Positions 22,095-33,314 of a stretch of 64,000 nt of DNA are shown here, in pieces. Below the pieces are notes generated by a model. The model saw nothing but the letters and a program-made list of their open reading frames with translations, had not been told where the DNA came from and did no database searches. The position numbers were made by a program, and so were the translations under genes. Within the stretch, counting starts at the first letter, position 1. Each line of letters starts with the position of its first letter. Where the stretch lies: positions 10,068,625-10,132,624 of the forward strand of contig OZ020624.1 of the NCBI GenBank assembly GCA_963971575.1, given 5' to 3'. The DNA is from Liopterus haemorrhoidalis (lineage: Eukaryota; Arthropoda; Insecta; Coleoptera; Dytiscidae).

Positions 22095-23564
22095 ATGATG
22101 GAAGATCATGGAGGTCCAGGGCCGCCTGACACTGGACAGTCAAAAAATACTTCAAAATATATATATGATGCACTGGAAGTTTTAAATAATCCAGAAATAG
22201 AAAATATGGACGCACAAGATGAATCCCTATATACGAACAATGGTTCCACAATAACAACTAAACCTCTAACCTACAAAAGATCAGGTGAGGAAATTTTAAA
22301 TCTACCACCAGCTAAGATGACAAATAATATGTCCGATAATGATTTCACTAGCATAAATTCTAGCAACATAACAAATAAAATAAAATATAAAATAACAGAC
22401 ACAGGACCATATTATATTTTTATTGAACAAAAACAGTTTAAAAGATTACATCCCATGTCAATTGGAAAAATTTTATATAAAGGAGAAAATACATTTATTA
22501 AAAATAATATATTAAATATTCAAAGTGTTGGTAAATCAAAAATTAAAATTGAATTTAACAATTCTGTTGCTGCAAATAAATTAATAGATTTGGAGGCTGT
22601 TAATAATATTGAATTTGAGAGCTATATACCTGAATTTAATGTGTCGAGACAAGGTATTGTCAAATTTATAGATACCACACTGACTGACGAGGAAATTATT
22701 CAAGAAACTGAATGTGAAATTAAAATCATATCTGTAAGAAGAATTTTAAATCGAATTTCCAATACGGAAAAAAAAACAACACAAACATGCATTTTTAAAT
22801 TTGAAGGACAAAAACTTCCGAATTACATATATTTGTTCGGTACACGCTGTGAAGTATCAACTTATATTCCACAAGTAGTCCAATGTTTTAATTGTTTAAG
22901 ATATGGTCATTTAAGTCGTAACTGTAAAAGTACCCAACGTTGTAGTCGATGTAGTCTATCTCACAGTCCGAACGAATGTACATAGATTGAGCCCTGTTTC
23001 ATTTTCTGTAAAGGAGCCCAAGTATCTACAAACAGAATTTGTCCTGAATTCACAAGACAAAAAAATATAAAACGAATTATGGTAATACAGAATTTATCCT
23101 ACTCTGAAGCTGCAAAACAACATCAAACATGTTTTGCTAATATTGTGAATGAGCGTCGACCAGATATTACCTCTGTATTTGAATTTCCAAAGATCAACCA
23201 AATAACACCACAAAGGATTCAGCGAACAGTAAATAATAGCAATAGTCCAAAGAAGAATTTCAATTTTACAAAAAGGGTACCCATAGTGACAAATATGCCA
23301 AATGAAGTAACAAGAAATCAATTTCCTAGAATTAACCATCCGGTTATACAACCACAACAGCCACTAGTCAACACATACGGGCCACAATATCATAGGGTTT
23401 CTCAAAATAATGACACTATAATTTCGGAAAACTTGAAAAAAAAATTACTAACGTTGATAGAAACATTAATTTTGCAAGTTCAGCATAATGTACCGGTTAA
23501 TAATAATGATGTACTTGCTCTCTTAAATAACTTGAATGATTTTGATAATGAAATTATAATCTAA
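22095..23564 (+). pseudogene. I-clade ORF1 (gag-like, zinc knuckles) with one in-frame TAG
   Basis: The frame from the ATG at 22095 runs to a TAG at 22983-22985, then continues in the same frame through 23564 with no other stop, so one nonsense codon is the only lesion. Before the stop are CFNCLRYGHLSRNC (CCHC) and CSRCSLSHSPNEC; after it CFIFCKGAQVSTNRIC, a third knuckle whose His is replaced by Gln. The N-terminal part has an RRM-like fold region as in jockey ORF1 proteins. The function is RNA packaging. ORF2 begins 4 nt after the stop, a tight spacing that fits reinitiation. Confidence 0.75.
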
Positions 23565-23567
23565 AAC

Positions 23568-26500
23568 ATGGAACTTAAAATTATTCAATGGAATGGGCAG
23601 TCTGTTAATGCTCATAAACCACTTTTAGAAATGTATTTGGGCACATATAAACCTCATATAGTTCTACTATCCGAAACATGGTTTAAAAGAAACAGATTTG
23701 TTAAATTTCATAACTATAAATTAATCAGATGTGATAGAAAAGACGGCTACGGAGGTAGCGCTATTTTAGTTTGTAATAATTTAAATTTTCAAATAATAAA
23801 CACAGAAGATATTTGTGATAACAATATTCAAATCTGTGCAGTTAATCTTAAAATACAATCCAAATACATAGATTGTGTATCTGTTTATGTAAAGCCTGGT
23901 CACACAGTAGACAACTTTTTGTGGAGTTCATTACATTCAAAACTTTCTGATACCTTTTTAATTGGAGGTGACTTTAATGCACATAGCCCTGTATGGGGGT
24001 GTGCCTTTAGTGATCATAGTGGTAACTCCATACTAGATGCACTAGATACATATGATATGTATATTTTAAACGATGGATCTCCCACCCTTGTAACACTGCC
24101 TGGCCATCGCCCATCTGCAGTAGATCTCACCATTTGTAATACAAACTTGGTTTTACAAACTATGACAAAAACTACAACTGAAACACTAGGATCAAATCAT
24201 TTCATAGTCTCTACTATAATATCTATAACACCATGTACAAGTACTATTAGAAATTTTACTCCAACTAGATTATGGAACACAAAAAATGCCAACTGGCCAT
24301 CCTATATTCAATATATAGACAAGTATTTTCCAACGTTTGAAGCTGACACAAATATATTAAATATGTATTCTAAACTAATAGAAACTATTAACAAAGCTGC
24401 GGAAGAAAATATTCCCAAAAAATTGCCATATAATACCCCACACAAGCCGAAATCGTGGTGGACAATTAATTGTCAACAAAAACTTGCTGAATCAAAACAA
24501 AAATTAGGAATATACCAGAAAAAATCAACCTTAGATAATTTCATAAATTTTAGAAGAACTGTTAATTCTGCAAAAAAGTTCATAAAAAATCAAAAACGCA
24601 CCAAATGGAAAATTTTTTGTGAGTCAATTAATATAAACACTTCATCTTCTACTATTTGGAAAAAATTACGCCAAGCCAAAAACATCAATGTCGAAGCATC
24701 TTCTGAAAATCCAGAATTAAAAGATACTTGGCTAGAAGAGTATGCTGACTTTCTAGCACCATCTGGCGCGTCTTTTCCGCCTTTCCTAAAAAACAACAAT
24801 AAATTATCTGATCACTTTTTAATAAGTGTCTTTACATATGAAGAGCTAGACTCAGTCTTGGAAAAAAATTCTTCAGACAGTGCTCCAGGACATGATAACA
24901 TAACATATTCCATGATTCAAAATTTACCCAAAAAAGCCAAATGTACTTTACTTTACATTTATAATAATATTTGGTATGAAGATAATTGGCTTACTGACTG
25001 GCAAAAGCAAATAATTGTCCCCATTTTAAAACCAGGTAAAGATCCTAGAAATACTAAATCATACCGTCCAATAAGCCTAGCTTCGTGTTTGTTTAAAGTT
25101 CTTGAACGATTAATAAAAAATCGATTTGAATGGTTTTTAGAACATAATAAAATTCTTACAAATGCACAAACAGCATACCGTAAAGGAAAAGCTACTCAAG
25201 ATGCTATTTTTTCATTAAACAATGAAATACACAGAGCTTTTGAAGAAAAAAGTATTGCTGGAACTGTATTTTTAGACTTAGAAAAAGCTTTTGACAATGT
25301 ACAAATTCCAATTCTTTTAGAAAAAATGTCCGCTTTACAAATACCTATAATTTTTATAAAACGTTTAGAAAAAATGTATAGTCTCAGAGAAATTGAAGTA
25401 AAATTTAAAGGCAGAGTGAGTTCACCAAGGTTAATTTATATAGGTATCCAACAAGGATCCATTCTTAGTCCCTTATTTTTCAACTTGTACACTGCTGATA
25501 TACAAATTTATCTTCCTAAAACTATAACATGTTCAATATGCTGATAATATTGTTCTTATAAATAGAAATTCAAAATTAACTAAATGTATTCAAGAACAAA
25601 AATATTCCTTCTTTGGTTTGGACATGGTTGAATGAACATGGCTTCTCCTTATCAGATTCTAAATCTAGTATTGTCTTCTTTACGCGAAAATAATTAAATT
25701 AAATTATGACACAATTCGACTAGGCATACACACAATATCGATAAAAGCTACAACAAAATATTTAGGAATGTTTCTTGATCAAAAATTAACCTGGAATTAT
25801 CATATTGCCTATCTACAAACAGCAGTCGAGAAACGTATAAATATATTAAGAGCTATAGCACATTCCTGGTGGGGAGCCAATCCGAACATAATTCTTATGT
25901 TTTATAGATCTTATATTCGATCTAAAATTGATTATGGTTCTATTTTTTATTCTTCGTCTTCTTTTACGAATCTTAAGAAAATAGATAGACTGCAATTTAA
26001 ATCGCTAAGGACTTGCTTAGGGGCAATGAAATCGACTCCAATTAGATCTCTTTTGGCTGAAACGTGTGAATTTCCGTTATTCTATCGAAGGAAAAAATTG
26101 GGTTATAATTTTATTACTAAAAAATTATACTTTGACTATAAGTCTATGGATTTGGTAAAATTGCTATACATTCAGGACATCTCATCATCTAAAGGTCTTA
26201 CTCACAAACCTCCGGACTACATATTTTCATTTGGAAAAATTATGGAACTCTCCAAATACATAATATTCGATAACTCATGTCCATTATTTAAAGTTCCTTA
26301 CGAAAATAATTATCATGACGTTAATATCATCATTCCACCTTTTACCGGCAATGTAATTGTAGATAAAGAGATTTTTAAAGAGCAGTTGCAAAAAAGTGCA
26401 TCAAATTATATATGTATTTATACAGATGGGTCTAAATATCATGAGAATAACATGGTAGGAGCAGCTTTCTATTGTCATTTCTTTGTAAAAAATTTACTTT

Positions 26501-27241
26501 ACCAAATTATTATTCAACATTTTCAGCTGAATTGTATGCAATAGAACAAGCATTAAATTTCATTATAGATTACAACAATCCAGAATTAAAATTTATTATT
26601 ATAAGTGATTGTCTGAGTGCATTACAATCCCTAAAAAATTCCCTTTTCATTTTAATATTCAAAGAATAATGCACCTTTTAAAATATATCAGTGAAGTAAA
26701 ACTTATTTGGATTAAATCACACCAAGGCATTTCATACGGGAATGACATAGCAGATAAACTAGCCAAAGTGGCAGCAAAATCACCTACAGTAGAAACCACC
26801 GATGTAACACCTCATTATGATTTTAAAAGTACCGTATATAAGAACTTGAATGCAGAATGGGAACAAGAGTGGCAAGAAGACAGAGGAAAATTTTATGGAC
26901 AAATAGAAAATAGTCTACCGAAGAAACCCTGGTTTCACGCTTGTGGAGAAAAAAGAAATGTAATCACAACTATGTGTAGGATAAGATTTGGCCATGCATT
27001 TTATCCACAACATTTATATAAAATTGGTGTAATTAAGTCACCGTACTGCCCCTGCGACAATGAAACTATTGGGACCCTAGATCACATTTTTTTCCATTGC
27101 CCAAATTTTAGTAATCAAAGAAAAGATCTTATTATGGAACTGGAAAAAATTTATCTAAATCCACCGCATTCTATTGTAAATTTATTAAAACATTACAAAT
27201 CATATATATTTTGGTCAAATTTATTATCAATTCAAATTTAA
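23568..27241 (+). pseudogene. I-clade ORF2: endonuclease, RT, RNase H; several frameshifts
   Basis: The endonuclease domain has IIQWNGQSVNAHK, LLSETWF, GYGGSAILV, GGDFNAHSPVWG and the LGSNHFIV end motif. The RT has SYRPISLASCLFKVLER, TAYRKGKATQDAIF, FLDLEKAFDN and QQGSILSPLFFN. The frame breaks at about 25530, exactly at the catalytic box, which in the other frame reads QYADN (second Asp lost). The RT C-terminus resumes at 25768 (FLDQKLTWNYH, YIRSKIDYGS). RNase H shows YTDGSKYH, then after frame changes near 26500 and 26640 ELYAIEQAL, ISDCLSALQ and IKSHQGISYGNDIADKLAK. The C-terminal CCHC-like segment CPCDNETIGTLDHIFFHC is present. Confidence 0.8.
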
Positions 27242-27345
27242 AAATGTAATTAATTATAATTGTACATATATTATATAAAATTTGTAGCTGGCTAATATGG
27301 TCGAAATACCAACGGCCAATAAAACAATAAATTAAAAAAAAAAAA

Positions 27346-28764
27346 ACAAAAAGGACACCAAGATTTACTGAAAAAATATCTGCCACAAGGTCTATAATTT
27401 CGCTTCTTTTTAATTTTGTTTTGTTCTTTATCTAATTGTTGTCTCTTATGCATATTTTCTGATGTTATGTTCTTATTTTGGTTGTATAAAAATACTTTGC
27501 AATTAAAAAAATAAATTGACATATAATTTAATGTCAAATATGAATTGCCAAATGTTTTGAAAGGTGCCATTTTAGCAGTACCACCCTAAGATGATATTTT
27601 AAATAGACAACATAAAAAATGAAATTTTCCTCTTAGTTTCATATTACAAATTGAGACAGATAATAAGCTATTTATTTTTTAAACACAAAATTATACACAA
27701 CATTAAATATTATTTTAAACACAACATTATAATTACTAATTACAAAAACTGTATTCATAAAATTGGAGGCTATACCTGTTTTATTATTTTTTCGGCCTCA
27801 TATTTGGTTTCTACATATTTCAGATCATTATAAGACAATATCCGCAAAAAATCAATTTTTGTCCGTCTTCCCGAGATGTACAATGTATGTATCAAATACA
27901 GTATAAGATGACCAAAATTGGAAATAAAACTCTATTATTTGAACCACGTATTTGAAAATTAACAAGCTTACATGCGTATTACTTCAACACCAAATGTCAT
28001 GTGTTTGACAGCTAATGGCGGCTGATCTACAGCTAGAACACGACGCTTCTGATCGTTCGAAGTCGGATATATTCGTAATTTATTTTGCACTCTGTCGCCA
28101 TCTACCAATGTACCAGAAAACTAAAAGTCGAGCCAAGGTCATTACATGCCAGTGTCACCCGAGTGGAACCACCTCCAGTCACTTTCAGTGAATATTTATT
28201 GTCGGCATTTTTTTTTTCTTTTACATTTTTAAGTTTTTTTTTTATATATATATTTTAATTATTCTGCTTCTCTGTAAGAGCGACCTCTTACATTGTTAAA
28301 TTCATCATGTATGTTCCGTTCGTCCAAAGAGATTTTTTTTTCCACAACACTTAATTTTATTTTTTACACACAATATAATTTATATTTTTTTAATAAATTT
28401 TATTTTATTCAGAGCAACGCTTCTGATAAGTTCATCGTACATTTATTTTTACGTTTCGTTTACCGTATTTTCGATTGTTGGTAAAATTTGCATTATTTGT
28501 ATAATAAACTACTTGACAAGTGACATTGACAAATAACATTGACAGTTATGTTTATATTAAATTTCTAAATTTCCCCGCCAAATATTCATTTTCCATATTA
28601 CCAAATTTGTGAATTTATCACATCAGTTGGCTTAGCTAAGTATTTTTTTATTTTTAACTGTGCAACATCTGGCGCTTAAGTATTTGGTTTAAGCTGAAGC
28701 TTAAGGTTTAGCTAAACTCATACTTAAGTGGTAACTGTGCAACTGGGCCTAAGGATCGATCTCT
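27346..28764. other. Non-coding stretch ending in the right Harbinger-type terminus
   Basis: It contains the right MITE 3 terminus (27600-27661), then AT-rich DNA, a moderately GC-richer stretch at about 28000-28180 (ctaatggcggctgatctac, ctctgtcgccatctaccaat), poly-T runs near 28210-28240, and the right inverted end at 28650-28752. No coding segment recognised. Confidence 0.4.
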
Positions 28765-29121
28765 ATAACTTGTAAATTTTACAATTATTGGCCTCGGTTT
28801 ATTAACCTCAATTGATTTACCAATGCGATTGGACCGATCTAGAGCACTTTTATTCATGTTAATCTTTAGTTTGTTCTTTATTAACTCACACACAATGTCA
28901 TCAGTGTCTTCATTCTTGGACTGCGGTACCCCAAATATTCTCAGGCAGTTTCTTCGGGAATATTGTTCTAGGGTTCGTAAGCGGTGGTTGACAACCTTCA
29001 GTGCCTCATCCTTCTCACTCAGCTTCTTTTCCAACTCTTTGATCTTCGATTCCAACTCCATTTGCTTCTCTTCATACCGTTTAATTATGATCAGTGCTAG
29101 CGACTTCATTAGCCATTTCAT
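28765..29121 (-). pseudogene. ORF1 fragment of a non-LTR element, cut by the Harbinger-type terminus
   Basis: The minus-strand frame shows a long coiled coil (EEKQMELESKIKELEKKL) followed by RTLEQYSRRNCLRIFGVPQS and an FP-type region ending at FTSYRDRS. The last residues after that (LGPVAQLPLKYEF) are translation of the GGCCCAGTTGCACAG terminus, so the ORF1 was interrupted there. It is of the coiled-coil plus FP-domain class found in the PHD-type elements, but from a different family. No PHD finger remains. Confidence 0.7.
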
Positions 29122-29250
29122 TTCAAAACGATGGAGTTTAAGATGTCCTTAATAATTTTTTCAACCTCAGATACTTCATCTGCTTGAACACAGGCCTTAT
29201 TTGATCTAATCTGTTTCCTCATTACTGTTTACTATATTTCACTGTTTTTT

Positions 29251-29297
29251 AGGGTTTTGTAGGTATGACCAAAAAACCCTTATACCGTCATTTTGTC

Positions 29298-29329
<32 letters not shown>

Positions 29330-30429
29330 GGCTGTCTGTCTGTCTGTCTGTCTGTCTGTTCGGTAAAAATTGTAGCCAAACGGCTAAACCTAGAGAGTTG
29401 AAAATTGGCATGTTTGTACAACTTTTTGACCCGCACATAGGAAAAATACTAAAACATCTAAAAACATATCCCACTAAAAATATAAACAAATATGTGCTCA
29501 TCGAAAAAAAAATATTTTTTTTAAATTCTGAGTAGGGTATCAAATGAAAGCCCTTAGTACGTGGATTAACGATCAAAATTTAATTTTTGCAAAATAAATT
29601 ATTTTGAGGCGATTTTTGCCAAAATTGTGCAAAAACATTTTTGTCCCACACCCTGTAGCCCAGATGGTTTAAACTAAAAATGTGAAAAAATTCTAAGTAA
29701 TGTATATTGGTGTGAACCGGAATAGTACAACAGGAATTTTTGATCAGATTATGTTTTCGGAAAATAACGCATTTTTTGTGTTTTTTGGTTGACGATGCAT
29801 ACATATTATACTCTTATAACACACTAAGTTGATAAGCGTTTGGTGGTCTAGTGGCTCAGTTGCTCGACAACCAGACAGGATCGTTATTCACTACACAGGT
29901 TCGTTCCTGGCTTTTGTGGAGTCAATTTTATTTTTTGTTTTTTTTTTTTTTTCATATTTATTGTGTTTAAATTAATTTGTTAAAATTCTAGTTATATTTT
30001 AGCACATTTTGAATTTAATTTTCAAGAGCGTAAATTTAATAACCAATTGGAATTATATTTTCATTCTGTGTCATTTATACGAAGCCAGAGGGGCGGAGCG
30101 TATGATTTAAGACAACCAATGAGAGTCATAGGCCCAATTTTCAAAATCTTAATGAACCTTGTTATATAAAAAAAATACTGCACTTATTTAGAAACCTAAA
30201 TAATGATATTAGGTATTCGAATTAAAATTAACAAAAAAATATTTTAACATAAAATTTGTTTTTAAAGCTCTGAGATTAACAGACGATAAATTATTTTAAA
30301 AAGATCGTTCATTTTGCCGTGGTTACTACAAAGCAAAATTTGTCCTACACACTCAGCATGCCGCCTTCACTTATTATATACCTGCGAAACCCTGCAATGT
30401 GTGAAAATTCACACTTCACATAAATTTTT
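29251..30429 (+). mobile_element. Helentron/HINE-like element, copy 2 (subfamily A)
   Basis: Nearly identical to copy 1 throughout, including the tRNA-like cassette at 29839-29928. It has the 5' hairpin, a shorter (GTCT)n tract (about 29297-29358), the 3' inverse ATACCTGCGAAACCCT near 30380-30394 and an intact terminal palindrome gtgtgaaaattcacac. It is flanked on the left by a T run (tgtttttt) and on the right by atttttattt. Confidence 0.75.
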
Positions 30430-31240
30430 ATTTAATAATTAGTTAGACACGTAAAATATATAGACTATCTGCACTCTTAACACGTCTACACAGAGCGACT
30501 GTACATTACGGAATGACATCTTGAAAGTAAGCTTCTCTATTTGTATAGACTTTTTGCCGCTGTTAGTATTCTAACATCGTTGCCCTCGGTATACCTAGCG
30601 GTAGTCTATACTTAACACTGGAAATAATGATATAAACAGAGGGAAGTGGAAAGGTTCAGGTATGGAAAGGTTTGAGAAACGCTAAGTTATATGAAGAATA
30701 TTTAAAACTGTAGAAATAGATTTACAGTAGAATAAATAATTAGTGTTGTTAAAAAGTGAACCATCTTAAATCAATTTGTAAGCTATTTTTTGGACACTGA
30801 CGTTACTAGAAATACAGTAGAATAAAATAAAATAGGTAACTAATTAAAATAGAATAATTATTAAGTAATGAGTCAATATTTGAAAACTTGAAAAACAACT
30901 TTAGTTAATTTAAATATAAATAAATAAGTATAAAAACTTTTTATATTCGTAAGGAGTAAGTCAATTATAAAATACGCAAAGAACTTTTTATGAAATAGGT
31001 AATTTATTGATGGACACTGGCATAAATCGAGTTAAAACTGATATAAGCCTCATGCAAAATCCTGTAATTTTGAAAATTTTGATAGATAAATTAGTTTAAC
31101 AATTATATTAAAAATGTTATAAATGCTATGATTAGATTATTTAGAAAGTACTTACATTGAAAATTATGAGTATCAAGTCTTAAAATTGCTATTATTTAAT
31201 CATAATATTTTTGTTATTTCAGATTTTTCTCATTTTTACT
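30430..31240. other. Non-coding, nothing identified
   Basis: AT-rich, no gene-like content. A short GC-richer patch at 30550-30610 (gccgctgttagtattctaac, ccctcggtatacctagcggt) has no recognised identity. Confidence 0.4.
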
Positions 31241-31560
31241 TGCCCGACCTTAATATATAAGGGGCAAGTATTGTAATCGCGAAAATTTTCGATGTCGAGA
31301 TTTTGACTGATGACCACGTTTCATGGTCCAGGGAATCCAAAAAACCTATTTTCGAAGTGCCGTCCGTATGTGTGTGTGTCTGTGTGTATACACGATAACT
31401 CAAAAACGGTTTAACTTAAAGAATTCGTTCGGGTTCTAAAAAATTCTCCTAATAATTGGAAAGAACCCTATTGTTTTTTATTAAAATCCGAAACCGGAAA
31501 AGGAGGTTATTAAACTTTAAAATTTAAAAAAATTCGTAACTAGCAAACCAAGCCTTGGAC
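31241..31560 (+). repeat. Second hairpin-plus-microsatellite repeat, 5' end only
   Basis: ACTTGCCC at 31238-31245 is mirrored by GGGCAAGT at 31261-31268, followed by a GTGTGTCTGTGTGTATA tract near 31370-31390 and conserved-looking phrases (ataactcaaaaacggtttaa, ccgaaaccggaaaa). The layout copies that of the HINE-like family (hairpin, then microsatellite), but the sequence differs and I cannot find its 3' end. Confidence 0.4.
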
Positions 31561-31824
31561 AAAAATTTGTATAGGACATAATTTGATGTATTTTTGAAGA
31601 TTTACCTAAATCTTCTTTTAAATTAAAAATATATATATATATATCTATTTTTTTTTTATTATTATTTTTTTTATGGGAGAGCAAGTCTAGCGGAGATCTC
31701 CCTACGCCACTGGTTTTTATTCTTACTGTCTTTAGATAACTAAATATTTTCTTAAGAAACTAAATCTGCAAGCCGGATGAAATCTTCTTGCATGCTTATT
31801 CGTCTCGTGAACCGTAGTTTGGAG
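31561..31824. other. Non-coding flank of a hAT MITE
   Basis: AT-rich with a TA run near 31629-31646. No gene. The stretch from about 31740 up to the hAT insertion may belong to the same decayed retroelement as 32340-32505. Confidence 0.3.
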
Positions 31825-32339
31825 CAGAATTGGGCATTTTGTTATTCGAGTAAATGATTAAAAAGTAATGATCAAGACATTAATTATTCCTGATCGAGAG
31901 TGAAGAATTATATTCATTAATCGTACTTTTGCTTACTTGAGAGTAAATTACTCATCACTCATCATTCATTACTCGAGAATTGCTATAGAAAATTGTTAAT
32001 TCTTACGGCTTAGAGAATGGACAATGCAATAGATATAATGTAGTGGGTTTCTTAAAAGTGGAAAGTTAAATTATGATTCGAAATCACGTTGTCTCTTTTA
32101 TAAAAATTTGGTTCACTGACGATTTTATGTGTAACAGCGTAAGTGTGCCTGCAACGTTTCATACACAATATTTGTAAATCGATCCATTGGGAAAACCTAA
32201 CATCTACACAGTATTAAGTACAATTATACAAAATTACAGACGAAAAATGAGAACCTGATCTGATTTTTCAAATGAGTAATGATTGGTGAATAATGATTAT
32301 TCCATGAGTAATGTATCACTCGAGTGATGCACAACACTG
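31825..32339. mobile_element. hAT-type MITE with 8-bp target duplication
   Basis: Ends CAGAATTGGGCAT and atgcacaacactg, flanked by exact GTTTGGAG duplications at 31817-31824 and 32340-32347. The interior is rich in inverted tactcgag / actcgagt and attactc / gagtaat phrases. It is 515 bp and non-coding. Its ends differ from those of the hAT MITE at 16760, so it is a different family. Confidence 0.9.
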
Positions 32340-32347
32340 GTTTGGAG

Positions 32348-32505
32348 ACATATGTTCTTTACGAAATGGAAATTCGTTCTACACAACCTGGATAAGAGTG
32401 GACGAGATGGTGCCAAGTCAAAGGAAACTGGATGAATATAGCTGAGGCTTTAGTACATAATTGGAAAAATGTATATTTATATAACATTGACCAGACATTA
32501 AAATG
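32348..32505 (+). pseudogene. Possible 3' scrap of an RTE-type non-LTR ORF
   Basis: One frame reads EWTRWCQVKGNWMNIAEALV followed by HNWKN, resembling the W-T-D-D-I...GNWM...A...W C-terminal signature of many insect endonuclease-RT proteins. The match is short and upstream sequence across the hAT insertion is not convincing. Weak call. Confidence 0.3.
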
Positions 32506-33314
32506 TATATTTAATCGGCATTACAATTTTAACTTTTCTAATTATACCTTTTCTTAGAAATGTATATATTGTGAGCAAAAGTAGCATATACTCTGCATTT
32601 TAATATAACCTTATTTTTTGCATAGAATAGAACTTCAAACATGATTTTCTCCCACGGAATGCCGGGAGGAAATTTATTTCCATTGGGTATAAAGTTATGT
32701 AACCAGTAGTCTTCCTAAAACAAAAAATCAACGTTATAACATCAACTTGTTCCATAAAAAATTTGATAAATCCCGCAACCGCAGAAACTTATATTTCGAG
32801 AATAATAATTTTAACATAATATTTAGAAAATGCCTATCATTTAAAGTTTCCATTGAAATAATCTCCTACAACAGCATGTTAATACATCTTAAGTAATACT
32901 TTTGCCATTTCTGGGATCGTTCCTTATTGGCACTTGTATAGACACAACCTTCAATCAATATTAAATTAAATAGCACGATGAATATTATAATATTAGAAAA
33001 TTTAGAATATTGTCGAACTGTGCAGACGTGTATATTATGCTCCCAGTTATTATAGTGAAAAAGTGTGAGAAACTGTTAATTAAAATACAATCATTTAAAT
33101 AGATTTTTTATTTAATTGTTGTGGAAATATTACAGTAGTAATAATTTGTAAAAATAATATTGCTGTTGATTTACAACAAAAATATTAAAAAATATTGGTC
33201 ATCTATATAGTGAAATATCATCGCCATTGTGTGTTACATCGCCCGTACTTGTCAGCAGCCGTTTATTAGGAACCGTTCGTCAGCTTATCGTACATTGACC
33301 CACATCTAAGAGAC
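32506..33314. other. Non-coding; right part is probable 5' UTR of the next element
   Basis: AT-rich, no gene. From about 33220 (tcatcgccattgtgtgttac, cccgtacttgtcagcagccg) composition rises and probably marks the 5' UTR of the PHD-type element whose ORF1 begins at 33315. Confidence 0.35.

Larger units (their letters stand above)
22095..27345 (+). mobile_element. I-clade non-LTR retrotransposon with RNase H and poly(A) tail
   Basis: Order is ORF1 with zinc knuckles, ORF2 with APE endonuclease, RT and RNase H, a short 3' UTR, then aataaattaaaaaaaaaaaa near 27326. The presence of RNase H downstream of RT and a CCHC ORF1 points to the I/Jockey group. It is nearly full length but carries several lesions. 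It lies in the gypsy-I cluster within the 14233-28752 stack. Confidence 0.8.
17342..27661. mobile_element. MITE family 3 ends set 10 kb apart
   Basis: TCTGTCTCAATTTGTAATAC at 17347 and gtttcatattacaaattgag at about 27637 match the two termini of the short MITE 3 copy, including adjacent inner phrases (gaaactagattaggttactt; aacataaaaaatgaaatttt). Between them lie the gypsy-type and I-clade elements. Either one MITE-3-family element was opened by later insertions or these are two partial copies. Confidence 0.45.
14233..28752. mobile_element. Nested stack bounded by Harbinger/ISL2EU-type inverted ends
   Basis: At 14240 the sequence TAGGCCCAGTTGCACAGT begins, and at 28752 its inverse (actgtgcaactgggccta) ends. 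Inward similarity includes CCCCTTAAGTTT against CCACTTAAGTAT and repeated subterminal CTTAAGCG phrases. Flanks allow a TA duplication. A decayed Harbinger transposase lies just inside the left end (14470-15117). The 14.5 kb between the ends also contains at least six other elements, so the original must have been about 1-2 kb. The alternative is that the two ends belong to separate copies. Confidence 0.5.
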
